Source: Paenibacillus sp. H1-7 (GTDB taxonomy: Bacteria > Bacillota > Bacilli > Paenibacillales > NBRC-103111). From it: a stretch of DNA of 64,000 bases. Shown here one piece after another: positions 26,131 to 34,567 of this stretch (its first letter is position 1; every line of letters starts with the position of its first letter). The position numbers and the translations under genes are program-made. The stretch spans positions 4,775,501-4,839,500 of the forward strand of contig NZ_CP031168.1 in assembly GCF_022354825.1 (NCBI RefSeq). The letters are read 5' to 3'. Under the pieces are notes generated by a model, which was not told the DNA's origin, did not search any database, and saw nothing but the letters and a program-made list of their open reading frames with translations.

Positions 26131-26460
26131 ATGAATCAAAATATCCAACAGTTTAAGGCTGATTTTTTTAAAGCGCTGGCACATCCCATGCGAATTCGAA
26201 TCCTTGAGGTTCTGAGTGAAGGAGATAAGAACGTAAATGAAATACAGAGTATTTTAGGCTCCGAAGGTTCAGCCGTTTCGCAGCAGCTGTCGGTATTGCG
26301 CAGTAAGAATGTGGTTACAAGCTTAAAAGACGGAACTTCCGTTATATATTCCTTACGTGACCCGCTGATTAAAGATTTACTCGCGGTCGCAAAGCAGATT
26401 TTTGATAATCATCTCGTTGATGCCATTTCACTTCTGGAAGTCATTCGAAATGAATCATAA
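26131..26460 (+). CDS. ArsR-family regulator (SulP-associated)
   Basis: 109 residues with a winged helix: FFKALAHPMRIRILEVLSEG, then SEGSAVSQQLSVLRSKNVV as recognition helix and the wing DGTSVIYSL. There is no cysteine, so a classical thiol metal sensor is unlikely. The start has AAGGAGAG. It sits upstream of a SulP transporter with matching operator-like sites at both promoters. Confidence 0.9.
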   Translation: MNQNIQQFKADFFKALAHPMRIRILEVLSEGDKNVNEIQSILGSEGSAVSQQLSVLRSKNVVTSLKDGTSVIYSLRDPLIKDLLAVAKQIFDNHLVDAISLLEVIRNES

Positions 26461-26467
26461 ATAAAAT

Positions 26468-26514
26468 AAACCAAGGGCATTCTTGAGTAACATCAGGGAT
26501 ACCTTTGGTTTTTC
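26468..26514 (+). terminator. terminator between arsR-like and sulP-like genes
   Basis: AAACCAAGG pairs with CCTTTGGTTT (one mismatch), followed by TTTC. It separates the two genes, so the transporter probably needs its own promoter or read-through. Confidence 0.6.
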
Positions 26515-26603
26515 ATTTATTAAGTTAGAAGATGCTGACCCGCAGGATTTTTACGATTGACAATATTCTTTGACAGGAGTAACATTTTACATATATTCAA
26601 ATA

Positions 26604-26617
26604 TTCAAATATATGAA
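26604..26617. promoter_or_regulatory. candidate ArsR operator 2
   Basis: TTCAAATATATGAA, the complement of TTCATATATTTGAA, differs from operator 1 at one base. It lies 19 bases before the likely ATG of the SulP gene, and a second partial TTCAAATATT precedes it. Confidence 0.5.
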
Positions 26618-26635
26618 GAATGGAAGCGATTGTGG

Positions 26636-28363
26636 ATGAGATGGACGGGAAGATTTGAAGGATACCATGCAGACGCATTCCGTAAGGATCTCATTTCAGG
26701 TCTTATCGTTGGCATTATCGCCATTCCTTTAGGGATGGCGTTTGCTATTGCTGCCGGTGTCAAACCGGAATATGGCATTTATACTACCATCGTTGCCGGT
26801 ATATGTATTTCTTTGTTCGGAGGCTCCAGATTTCAAATTGGCGGCCCAACCGGCGCATTTGTTCCGATCCTCTTCGCGATTGTTATTCAATATGGATACG
26901 AAAATTTATTGATTGCAGGATTTTTAGCGGGAATTATCCTTGTTATGATGGGGGTATTTAGGCTAGGCGCATTAATTAAGTTTATCCCTCGTCCTGTAAC
27001 CGTCGGTTTTACGGCAGGAATTGCAGTGATTATCTTCAGCGGACAAATTTCTAATTTTTTAGGCTTGAGCGGTCTCGAAACACACGAGAACTTTTTTCTA
27101 AATATGAAGGAAATTGTGACGCATTTGACAACGACGAATTTTTATAGCGTTATCACAGCGCTTGTCTGTTTGATCGTCATTCTCTATATGCCAAGATTTC
27201 TTCCGAGGGTTCCAGGTTCCATTGTAGGTCTTGTCTTATCTACTGTAGTTGCGACTATATGTTTTAAGGGAGATGTAGCAACGATTGGATCGTCATTTGG
27301 AGCGATTCCAAGTACACTACCCTATTTTCATTTTCCTGAGATAACTTGGGATCGCGTTAAGACTTTAATTCAACCTGCTTTTATTATTGCCATGCTAGGA
27401 GGCATCGAATCCTTGTTATCGGCTGTTGTTGCCGATGGCATGACAGGCGGCCGTCATAACAGCAATCGTGAGCTGGTCGGGCAAGGTATTGCCAACATGA
27501 TTACCCCTCTCTTTGGGGGGATTCCAGCGACAGGAGCCATTGCACGAACAGCAACCAACATCAAAAATGGTGCAGTTTCACCTTTGTCCGGTATCATCCA
27601 TGGGATTGTTGTTTTACTAGTGCTCATTTTGTTCGCACCTTATGCGTCTGAGATCCCACTTGCCAGTATGGCACCTATACTGATGCTTGTTGCTTGGAAT
27701 ATGAGTGAACGCAAAGAATTCGCTCACGTCTTAAAATCCAAAACGAGCGATTCTGTTATCCTCCTCATTACCTTTTTGTTAACGGTTTTTACAAATTTAA
27801 CGACAGCCGTTGAAGTCGGACTCATCTTGGCCGTTCTTTTGTTTGTGAAGCGAATGAGCGACGGCATGTTAGTTTCCAAGGTATTGCCCGACCCTACAGC
27901 TAAACATGAAAAAGTGAAAGCCCATATGGTAACCGAGGGCCATGATTGCCCGCAAATCGGGATTTATACCATAGATGGCCCCCTATTCTTTGGCGCGGCG
28001 AGCATGTTTGAAAAGTCCATCATGGATACGATTCATTTGAGGCCAAAAGTGTTACTCCTGCGCATGGGAAAAGTGCCTTTTATGGATACAACAGGCGAAT
28101 CCAATCTGGCTCATTTGGTAAAGCATTTCGAAAAGTTTGGAGGGGTCATTCTAATAACGGGAATTCAATCTCAACCTTTGGAAGTAATGAAGAGAACAGG
28201 ATTGTATAACGTGATCGGAGCCGAACATTTTTTTGGGCGTACCGGTGAGGCGCTAAATTTCGCACTTACACAACTTGATTTGAATCAATGTCAGGGTTGT
28301 AAACATTTCGCATTTCGTGAGTGCACCTCATTATCGAACATTGAGTTACAAAAAGAAGTGTAA
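26636..28363 (+). CDS. SulP-family anion transporter with STAS domain
   Basis: About 575 residues from the ATG at 26636; the frame is open back to a TTG at 26570, but that would place the operator-like repeats inside the coding region. About 10-12 membrane segments include the SulP signature region LISGLIVGIIAIPLGMAFAI and a conserved GGPTGAFVPI loop. A cytoplasmic STAS domain is at the C-terminus (IYTIDGPLFFGAAS, LLLRMGKVPFMDTTGE). It transports sulfate, bicarbonate or another anion. The final CQGCKHFAFREC carries three cysteines, an unusual tail. Confidence 0.88.
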   Translation: MRWTGRFEGYHADAFRKDLISGLIVGIIAIPLGMAFAIAAGVKPEYGIYTTIVAGICISLFGGSRFQIGGPTGAFVPILFAIVIQYGYENLLIAGFLAGIILVMMGVFRLGALIKFIPRPVTVGFTAGIAVIIFSGQISNFLGLSGLETHENFFLNMKEIVTHLTTTNFYSVITALVCLIVILYMPRFLPRVPGSIVGLVLSTVVATICFKGDVATIGSSFGAIPSTLPYFHFPEITWDRVKTLIQPAFIIAMLGGIESLLSAVVADGMTGGRHNSNRELVGQGIANMITPLFGGIPATGAIARTATNIKNGAVSPLSGIIHGIVVLLVLILFAPYASEIPLASMAPILMLVAWNMSERKEFAHVLKSKTSDSVILLITFLLTVFTNLTTAVEVGLILAVLLFVKRMSDGMLVSKVLPDPTAKHEKVKAHMVTEGHDCPQIGIYTIDGPLFFGAASMFEKSIMDTIHLRPKVLLLRMGKVPFMDTTGESNLAHLVKHFEKFGGVILITGIQSQPLEVMKRTGLYNVIGAEHFFGRTGEALNFALTQLDLNQCQGCKHFAFRECTSLSNIELQKEV

Positions 28364-28426
28364 CACAGGATCTGCCCCTTATTTTCAAGTCGGCGTCATG
28401 TACAGTCTAAGGCCGACGCTATGACT

Positions 28427-28470
28427 AAAAAGGGTCGACAGGGCACATCCCCTGATCAACCCTTTTTGAG
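28427..28470 (+). terminator. terminator of the SulP gene
   Basis: AAAAAGGGT and ACCCTTTTT outer arms with an inner CAGGG/CCCTG helix; the hairpin can serve both convergent genes. The SulP stop is about 65 bases upstream. Confidence 0.75.
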
Positions 28471-28487
28471 TTTCATTTAGAAAAGAC

Positions 28488-29171
28488 TTAGATAATCCAT
28501 TCGACTACTTGCTCCACAGAACGCCTTGTTTTGCCGCGTGGCTCATTCACGCGGTACCCGAATGCAACCATGCAGGAAACTCCGAAATGCTCGGGGTCTA
28601 TGATCCCCTCTTCCGTCAGAATGCGCTCGATCGGTGCCTTCTCAAACCCTTCTATCGGGCAGGAATCGATTCCGATTTGTGCGGCGGCTGTCATCATATT
28701 GCCCAAAGCGATATAAGCTTGCCGGCTAGCCCATTCAAACATCGCCCGGCTATTGCCCCAAAGGTCAAAGTCGGAAGTCAGGAATTTTTCATAAGCTTTA
28801 CCTTTTCCTTCCACAACTTCATCCGGCAGCTGCTGCACGTTCTTCATGATGCCTTGAATGTAACCGGATTCTGCGGCCATATCCTGCTGCAATCGGGACA
28901 GAATCAGCACGAAATGACTCGCGGTCGGCAATTGTTTTCTTGCTCCCCAAGCGTGCTGACGGAGTTTTTCACGAAGATCGGGATTTTGCACTACTACAAA
29001 TTTCCAGGGCTCAAAGCCAAACGAGCTCGGTGACAAGCGGCCGGTTTCCAAAATAAACTCAAAATCGCTATCCGTAATCTTCCGACTGCCGTCAAATTCT
29101 TTTGTCGCGTGCCGGAAGCGGTACGCTGATAAAATGTCCTGTTGTTTATCTGTAAAATTTGTCATATCCAT
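28488..29171 (-). CDS. nitroreductase-family NAD(P)H oxidoreductase
   Basis: 227 residues, FMN-dependent homodimer. The N-terminal YRFRHATKEFDGSR, RLSPSSFGFEPWKFVVVQ (FMN contacts) and the late GYRVNEPRGKTRR are typical of NfsB-like enzymes reducing nitro compounds, quinones or azo dyes. The RBS is AAGGAGTG. It is divergent from an HxlR regulator across a strong palindrome. Confidence 0.9.
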   Translation of the reverse strand: MDMTNFTDKQQDILSAYRFRHATKEFDGSRKITDSDFEFILETGRLSPSSFGFEPWKFVVVQNPDLREKLRQHAWGARKQLPTASHFVLILSRLQQDMAAESGYIQGIMKNVQQLPDEVVEGKGKAYEKFLTSDFDLWGNSRAMFEWASRQAYIALGNMMTAAAQIGIDSCPIEGFEKAPIERILTEEGIIDPEHFGVSCMVAFGYRVNEPRGKTRRSVEQVVEWII

Positions 29172-29252
29172 AACACTCCTTTTTTTGAATGAATTCTTGT
29201 TGACGGGCGCCCTGCTCTACTCCTAATATTAAGAGACTACATCCATTTTTAA

Positions 29253-29279
29253 AAGTACGCACATTAATGTTGCATACTT
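29253..29279. promoter_or_regulatory. 27-bp near-perfect palindrome, candidate HxlR operator
   Basis: The outer arms AAGTACGCA and TGCATACTT are complementary except for one position, and the centre CATTAATGT is itself nearly symmetric. It lies 32 bases before the HxlR gene and 82 bases before the nitroreductase, in the shared divergent promoter. Confidence 0.6.
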
Positions 29280-29310
29280 ACAAAAATGATACTTAGAGAG
29301 AGGCGATCGC

Positions 29311-29679
29311 ATGCGAGACCGTAAAGGCGGGTTTGGAGTATGTCACGAAGGGAACGACGAAGGATGTCCCGTCGAATATACGCTGGATGTTATCGGAGGG
29401 AAATGGAAAGGTGTCCTTTTATATCATTTGATGGACGGCACCAAGCGGTTTAACGAATTCAGGCGCATCTGTCCGGGCATCACCCAGCGTATGCTGACGC
29501 TTCAGCTGCGCGAGCTGGAGGAGGATGGGGTTATTTGCCGCACGGTGTATCCTCAGGTCCCCCCCAAGGTAGAATATTCGCTCAGCGATTTCGGAAAGAC
29601 GCTGATTCCCATCATTCTATTGATGAGAGACTGGGGACAAGAATATATGAAAAACGCTAGCAAGGCTTTACAAAAATGA
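29311..29679 (+). CDS. HxlR-family transcriptional regulator
   Basis: 122 residues, winged helix of the HxlR/YodB group: CPVEYTLDVIGGKWKGVLLYHL, then GITQRMLTLQLRELEEDGVI and a VPPKVEYSLSDFG wing. Cys11 and Cys19, just ahead of the DNA-binding domain, could sense quinones or thiol stress as in YodB, CatR and HypR. It is divergent from the nitroreductase gene it probably controls. Confidence 0.9.
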   Translation: MRDRKGGFGVCHEGNDEGCPVEYTLDVIGGKWKGVLLYHLMDGTKRFNEFRRICPGITQRMLTLQLRELEEDGVICRTVYPQVPPKVEYSLSDFGKTLIPIILLMRDWGQEYMKNASKALQK

Positions 29680-29691
29680 GAGATTGCTCAA

Positions 29692-29746
29692 AAAGGGCTG
29701 TTCCCGCAAGGTCATCTACTTCAATGACTTTGGGACACAGCCCTTT
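29692..29746 (+). terminator. long terminator hairpin after the HxlR gene
   Basis: AAAGGGCTGT and ACAGCCCTTT outer arms with inner TCCC/GGGA and GTCAT/ATGAC pairs, followed by CTTATG. It lies 13 bases after the stop codon. Confidence 0.7.
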
Positions 29747-29837
29747 CTTATGATGCTGGAACATTTACCCAGCGCTACTCCTTCATTTTATACTAATACA
29801 ATTCTGTTGATCGGCGCCGTAACACTAATGTATTGAC

Positions 29838-31061
29838 TTATAACGTAGAAGCCTTGCGGCTTAAAAATTGTCGAACAGAAACATCTGTGCTGAGGCCAAC
29901 AGCACGACTATAAGCAGAACGGGCATCATCTTCTCGATTCATCCGCTTGTACAAATGGCCAGCTAGCGCCCAATAGGGCTGATAATTAACCACTTCTGCA
30001 GATGGTATAGCTTCCAGTAAAGTAACACCGCTTTCCGGTCCATAAGCCTCCGCGACTGCAGCGGCTCGACCGATTAATGCGCCCAGTGTGGGGTGTAGAC
30101 GAATGAGGCCCTCGTATAACTGGACAATCGCTGCCCACTCGATACGTCCTGTCGATAAACGCTGTGCATGCACCGATTGAATCGCAGCCATGAGTTGAAA
30201 GCGACCGATTCCGCCGGCATGTGAGGCGGTGTGCAGGTAACGTTCCGCCTCCATGATCAATGCCTGATTCCATCGTGCACATTCCTGCTCAGAGAGGGGA
30301 ACATAGTTCCCCCCTGCATCATGTCGAGCCTCGCGACGCGCCTCGCAGTGCAGCATGAGCGCCAGCAGACCGTAAACCTCCGGCTCGCGGGGAGCGAATG
30401 GGAGCAGCAGCCTTCCCAAATAGAGGGCCTCCTCCGCCAATTTCTTGCGAGGTGAATCGACGATAGCCGCCTCGTCCCACCCGCTGCCGTAGGCAGCATA
30501 AATGGCTTCCAAAACGGAATCGAGACGATCCGGAATTTCTTCCTCATCAGGCATTTCAAAGGTGAGGCGTTCGGTGCGGATTTTTGCTTTTATCCGAGTA
30601 AGACGCTGGCTCATGGTGGAGGGCTTGATGATGAATGCAGACGCGATTCGAGCTGCATCGATTCCAAGCACCGTCTGCAGCATAAGTGGCGTACGCATCA
30701 CAGGATCAATTGCCGGATGAGTACAAAGAAACATCATTTTCAGTCGTTCGTCCGGAAAAGCAGCGTTTGAAGAAGCGAGACGCTGTGTATCCTCGGACAT
30801 GGCAAGGAGTGTCGGCAGCGCACTTTCGGAAATACGGACACGTCGGGCTCGGTCGATAAGCCGCCTACGGGCGGCCGTAATAAGCCATGCTTCAGGCTTA
30901 TCCGGAACGCCGACCTTCGGCCAAGTCTCTAGCGCGGCAAGAAAAGCGTCTCCAATGGCATCCTCAACAACCTGCAGATCCCGCCAATTTACGACCAGAT
31001 AGGAGAGCAATCGGCCATAAGCCTCGCGTGCCGTTTCTTCAATGACTCGATGAGTTTCCAT
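29838..31061 (-). CDS. ECF sigma factor with TPR-like C-terminal domain (ECF42-like)
   Basis: 407 residues. Region 2 is near the N-terminus (VNWRDLQVVEDAIGDAFLAA, then PEAWLITAARRRLIDRAR) and region 4 at about 115-165. A long helical extension follows, with LLALMLHCEARREAR and a VQLYEGLIRLHPTLGALI segment typical of the DUF6596/TPR-like part. The partner upstream is a DGPF/YciI protein 7 bases away. ECF42 groups have no anti-sigma factor; the C-terminal extension is thought to regulate activity. The target regulon is unknown. Confidence 0.88.
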   Translation of the reverse strand: METHRVIEETAREAYGRLLSYLVVNWRDLQVVEDAIGDAFLAALETWPKVGVPDKPEAWLITAARRRLIDRARRVRISESALPTLLAMSEDTQRLASSNAAFPDERLKMMFLCTHPAIDPVMRTPLMLQTVLGIDAARIASAFIIKPSTMSQRLTRIKAKIRTERLTFEMPDEEEIPDRLDSVLEAIYAAYGSGWDEAAIVDSPRKKLAEEALYLGRLLLPFAPREPEVYGLLALMLHCEARREARHDAGGNYVPLSEQECARWNQALIMEAERYLHTASHAGGIGRFQLMAAIQSVHAQRLSTGRIEWAAIVQLYEGLIRLHPTLGALIGRAAAVAEAYGPESGVTLLEAIPSAEVVNYQPYWALAGHLYKRMNREDDARSAYSRAVGLSTDVSVRQFLSRKASTL

Positions 31062-31068
31062 AGAATGA

Positions 31069-31416
31069 CTACTTCAACGGGGGAATGTTCGGTCTGACCT
31101 CAACCGTATCGACAGGCCCTCGAGCAGCCCACTCTAATGCGGTGTCTAGGTCTGGCACATCAATCACGAAGATCCCGCCGAGCTGCTCTTTCGTCTCCGG
31201 AAACGGTCCGTCCTGAACTACCATCTCTCCGCCGCGGCGCTTCATCGTGGCAGCTGTTTCCGGCGCATAAAGACCCGAGCCGAAAACCACGATTCCAGCT
31301 TCCCGCAGAGCATGTACATAGTGTGTCCAGCCTCCTAAGTATTCTTGTTGCCTTGCTGGATCCGTTCTTGCCGCAAAGTCCTCCTGACTTTCGTAAAACA
31401 TTAATGTGTAATTCAT
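31069..31416 (-). CDS. DGPF/YCII-family protein
   Basis: 115 residues, a small ferredoxin-like alpha/beta protein with the signature VVQDGPFPETKEQLGGIFVID that defines the DGPF group. It precedes the ECF42-like sigma gene by 7 bases and is presumably co-transcribed. Proteins of this family are standard ECF42 companions and probable sigma targets. The enzymatic role, if any, is unknown. The RBS is AGGGAGGAG. Confidence 0.9.
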   Translation of the reverse strand: MNYTLMFYESQEDFAARTDPARQQEYLGGWTHYVHALREAGIVVFGSGLYAPETAATMKRRGGEMVVQDGPFPETKEQLGGIFVIDVPDLDTALEWAARGPVDTVEVRPNIPPLK

Positions 31417-31619
31417 ACTGAAACTCCTCCCTTTTTAAACCGTATGAAATTCGGTTTCGTTATAATGACGTTTCAAAGGTTCCGATTTCTACATTACAAT
31501 TCATTTTTTTATCAAAAAACTTGCCGTTACTTATGGTACGGTTCACCCCGAACGATCTAGCTTCGTCCTGATTTTAGCTATAGTATTCGTTAGCTCAATA
31601 GCAAATGAAATACAACTCG

Positions 31620-31967
31620 TTATTTCTCCCAAAGCTCGATCAGTCGACCATCAGGATCTTCAATCCAAATAAACTTTCCAAATTCACTACTCTCTTTTTT
31701 CTTTGCTAGAGGTACACCAATATGCTCAAGATGCTTAATAGTCTCGTTTAGATTATGTACTTGGAAATTTAACATCACTTGTTGTTCTGTTGGAAAATAA
31801 CTGTCATTCTCGGTAAAGAAAGAAAAGATAGTCTCATTTCCTAATTGGGGTTTTATCACAGTCCCATTCCAATTTTCTATTTCAATCTTCAACACTTCAC
31901 TGTACCATTTCTTTATCACTTCGAGATTCTTAGTTCTCCAAAATATTCCTCCAAAACCTTTTATCAT
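31620..31967 (-). CDS. VOC (glyoxalase/bleomycin-resistance) family protein
   Basis: 115 residues, two beta-alpha-beta-beta-beta modules: GFGGIFWRTKNLEVIKKWY in the first and VMLNFQVHNLNETIKHLE and FIWIEDPDGRLIELWE in the second. The C-terminal Glu of ELWE is the usual metal ligand. Such proteins may be thiol transferases, dioxygenases or antibiotic-binding proteins; this one is not assigned. The RBS is CAGGAG. Confidence 0.87.
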   Translation of the reverse strand: MIKGFGGIFWRTKNLEVIKKWYSEVLKIEIENWNGTVIKPQLGNETIFSFFTENDSYFPTEQQVMLNFQVHNLNETIKHLEHIGVPLAKKKESSEFGKFIWIEDPDGRLIELWEK

Positions 31968-32009
31968 CGTAATTAGCTCCTGTCTATCATCAAATTTTTG
32001 GCTATCCGA

Positions 32010-32912
32010 TCATGATTTACGGTACATACGTGGAGCCATCCCAACTTCTCTTGCAAAAAGTCTGGTGAAATAAAGCGGATCTTGATAGCCCACATCTCTC
32101 GCTATTTTCGAAATGGGCTCACTGGTTGACCGGAGCAGCTGCTTCGCTTTATCCAGCCTGACCTTGTTAATAAATTCGATCGGCGTGTAACCGGAATATT
32201 TTTTGAACAGAATCGAATAGTAGCTAGACGATAGTGACGCCATATTGGCGAGCTTATCGCGTTCTAAAGAGGATTGATAATGATCCTGAATGTACTTCAT
32301 GGAATCAGCTATGAGCCTAGCCGTTTCGTCTTCATGGTGAAGCTTATAGCTCAGCACTTCGCTCACCCATTTAAGCAGTGTCAAGAAGTGAAGTCTGACG
32401 GTCCATTCCGTGCTCGTGCTCTTATCGTTCCACAGCTCATATAGCTGCTTAAGCCGCCTTTCCAGTTCTGGCAGATCCGCATAGAACGGAAAGACACGAT
32501 CGAATGGCAATGGAGCACCGTACTGGCCCAGCTTGACCTGGTTCCCTTCCCATTCTATGGGATAATAAAGAAAATGGACGCTATAATACGTCAAAGGATC
32601 TTCCTGCGAGCTAGACAACACGATATGCTCATCAGGAGCCATATGAAGAATCGTACCGGGATTCAAGGTCCATTCGGTGCCATTCATTTCAAATGTGCCC
32701 TTCCCTCCAATGACGCAAACAAAATTGTAAATGCTGGTTTGTTTAAGCTCAAACCTGTACTTTCTTTGTTTCCAAAATGACTCCCCCCGAAGAAGCACCT
32801 CAATCATTTTTGGGAAAAATCGCTCAAAATACTGATCATGCACCTTTCTCATCTCCCAAGATGAAGCAAGTTTATTACAGCTATCATAACATAGAACAGC
32901 ATCCCCCCACAT
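32010..32912 (-). CDS. AraC-family transcriptional regulator
   Basis: Up to 300 residues. The N-terminal cupin-like sensor domain contains TILHMAPDEHIV, and the C-terminal double helix-turn-helix contains LANMASLSSSYYSILFKKYSG and SKIARDVGYQDPLYFTRLFAR, ending in MAPRMYRKS. The true start is unclear: the ATG at 32912 lies in a hairpin loop (32894-32930), and an ATG at 32852 follows GGGAG too closely. It lies downstream of the orphan binding-protein gene, in the same orientation, and probably controls it. Confidence 0.85.
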   Translation of the reverse strand: MWGDAVLCYDSCNKLASSWEMRKVHDQYFERFFPKMIEVLLRGESFWKQRKYRFELKQTSIYNFVCVIGGKGTFEMNGTEWTLNPGTILHMAPDEHIVLSSSQEDPLTYYSVHFLYYPIEWEGNQVKLGQYGAPLPFDRVFPFYADLPELERRLKQLYELWNDKSTSTEWTVRLHFLTLLKWVSEVLSYKLHHEDETARLIADSMKYIQDHYQSSLERDKLANMASLSSSYYSILFKKYSGYTPIEFINKVRLDKAKQLLRSTSEPISKIARDVGYQDPLYFTRLFAREVGMAPRMYRKS

Positions 32913-32930
32913 AGCAGGGAAATGCTGTTC
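32894..32930. terminator. hairpin between binding-protein gene and AraC gene
   Basis: GAACAGCAT and ATGCTGTTC arms (9 bp, perfect) with a 19-base loop. No clear T run follows, so it may be a weak terminator or a structure that limits translation from the first AraC ATG, which lies in the loop. Confidence 0.45.
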
Positions 32931-32954
32931 TTGTTAGATGCTTTACGTGCCGGC

Positions 32955-34271
32955 TTACTTCGCTTTCTCGGAAGCAATCGCCTTGTTGATCACCTCTTCG
33001 GCGCTGCGCAGCACGGTATTCAAATCTTTGTTTTCCACGATGGCCTTTTGCAGCTCTTTCATGAACATGTTCTCGGCCTTGACATTCGTTAATCCCGGTT
33101 TGCGGCCAGGCATTGCCGGTCCCACTTTATTAAAGGAGGCTGCTTTTATATTTTTGTCCTTATACATCGGATCGTTTTTCATGAACATTTTTTTGATTTC
33201 ATCGTTTTTCAGGACCGGAAATACTGCCAAATCCGCAGCAAGCTTGGCCTGCATCTCGTCTGAAGCAAGCCATGCCGCAACCTGAAATGCAGCATCCTTA
33301 TTTTTACTGCTGCTCGTTACATAGATATTGCGGTAATCGGATAACCGCCCAATTCCCGGCAGCTCCTTGTATGTAGGCATGCTGACGATATCCCACTTGA
33401 AGTCCCAATCCATAAAATTCCTGGATACAAACGTCGTCATCGCTGAGTGACCATTTATAAACTCTTTCCAATCCACATCTTTACTAATTGTTGTGGAATC
33501 GAATTTCAGACCAGGGAGAGTATAAAACCGCTTCCAGTTCTCGCCGATTTTTTTCCATGCTTCCGTATTCACCGCCGCCTTATCTTCCGTCAAACTGAGA
33601 ATAGGCTCGCCAAACGGATTCTGGGTGAAAAAGGTTTCCATCCAGCGATCGGAAAATCCGCGATATTGAACGCCTCCTTCGGCTCGGGTCATGAGCTTGG
33701 CAAGCTCGTAAACCTCATCCCAAGTCATTCCGTCCTTAGGATAAGGAATGCCGAACTTATCGAACAGATCCTTATTGTAATGCATCATCCCTCCGCTCGT
33801 GCCGCTAAGCGGTATCCCTGCAACAATGCCTCCTGTCTCATTCTTCATCATTTCAAATGCCATAGGATCGATGCGCGACGTATCGAAATTGTATTTCTTT
33901 ATCAGCCCGCTTACATCATAAAGCAAGCCGGTCCTTTGCAGATCCGGAGTAGCTACCCCGCGTCCGACGAACAAATCCGGCATCTCTCCAGAAGCAACTA
34001 GCGTATCGATGGTGACACCGCCTGTTCCCGTGCTTGCAACCGCTTTCAATGTGTAATTAGGAAATTTGCTCTTGGCTTGCTGGGCAATATAATCAAATTC
34101 GCTCTGTGACATAGACCACATGTAAAAGCTTATTTCGGCAGGCGTATTCACTATCTGCGCTAAGTCTGCCTGTGTCCCCTCTTGCTTATTATCGGCTTGT
34201 GTTCCCCCACTTGCACACGCCGTAAGCATCAACGCGACTGCCGAGAAAGCAATGATCATTTTGTTATTCAT
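32955..34271 (-). CDS. extracellular sugar-binding lipoprotein (orphan)
   Basis: 438 residues, family 1 binding protein. Lipobox LTAC gives Cys19. It has the segment YNKDLFDKFGIPYPKDGMTW (about residues 165-185) and the C-terminal LRSAEEVINKAI, shared with the binding proteins at 50187, 52900 and, for the C-terminal motif, 63444. No permease gene is adjacent, unlike the LplABC sets in this window. The start has AGGGGG. It may use permeases encoded elsewhere or act as a ligand sensor with the AraC regulator downstream. Confidence 0.9.
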   Translation of the reverse strand: MNNKMIIAFSAVALMLTACASGGTQADNKQEGTQADLAQIVNTPAEISFYMWSMSQSEFDYIAQQAKSKFPNYTLKAVASTGTGGVTIDTLVASGEMPDLFVGRGVATPDLQRTGLLYDVSGLIKKYNFDTSRIDPMAFEMMKNETGGIVAGIPLSGTSGGMMHYNKDLFDKFGIPYPKDGMTWDEVYELAKLMTRAEGGVQYRGFSDRWMETFFTQNPFGEPILSLTEDKAAVNTEAWKKIGENWKRFYTLPGLKFDSTTISKDVDWKEFINGHSAMTTFVSRNFMDWDFKWDIVSMPTYKELPGIGRLSDYRNIYVTSSSKNKDAAFQVAAWLASDEMQAKLAADLAVFPVLKNDEIKKMFMKNDPMYKDKNIKAASFNKVGPAMPGRKPGLTNVKAENMFMKELQKAIVENKDLNTVLRSAEEVINKAIASEKAK

Positions 34272-34505
34272 CGTAGCCCCCTATAAAAACGTTTTTAAAA
34301 ACCCACCGATGTCTTCTCCTGCTGCTTTAGATTTGCTTTAAATTTCTGAAACATATACGATTAGTTAATTCATACTTAAATTATAGAATCTCTATTTATG
34401 AATGTAAATGGATATCGGTTTAACAGATATGGATTATTAGTAGATGATAGTTTATTTGTAAAGATAGCATGTGCACAGCCAATTGGCTGAATTCCAAAGC
34501 AAAGT
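34272..34505. other. promoter region of the orphan binding-protein gene
   Basis: About 230 AT-rich bases upstream of the binding-protein start. No gene and no clear operator or cre site was found. Confidence 0.35.
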
Positions 34506-34544
34506 AAAAACCAGCACTATCGACCCGGGAGGCGATAATGCTGG
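34506..34544 (-). terminator. terminator of the lyase/hydrolase unit
   Basis: CCAGCATTATCG and CGATAGTGCTGG on the minus strand pair over 12 bp with one G-T pair, followed by TTTTTAC. It lies 24 bases after the polysaccharide-lyase stop. Confidence 0.85.
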
Positions 34545-34567
34545 ATGAATGGAGACAATCCGTGTTC

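Noticed and set aside
32894..32930. Riboswitch at the AraC start
   Set aside because: The hairpin is a simple 9-bp stem with no conserved aptamer features; a weak terminator or translation-limiting structure explains it.
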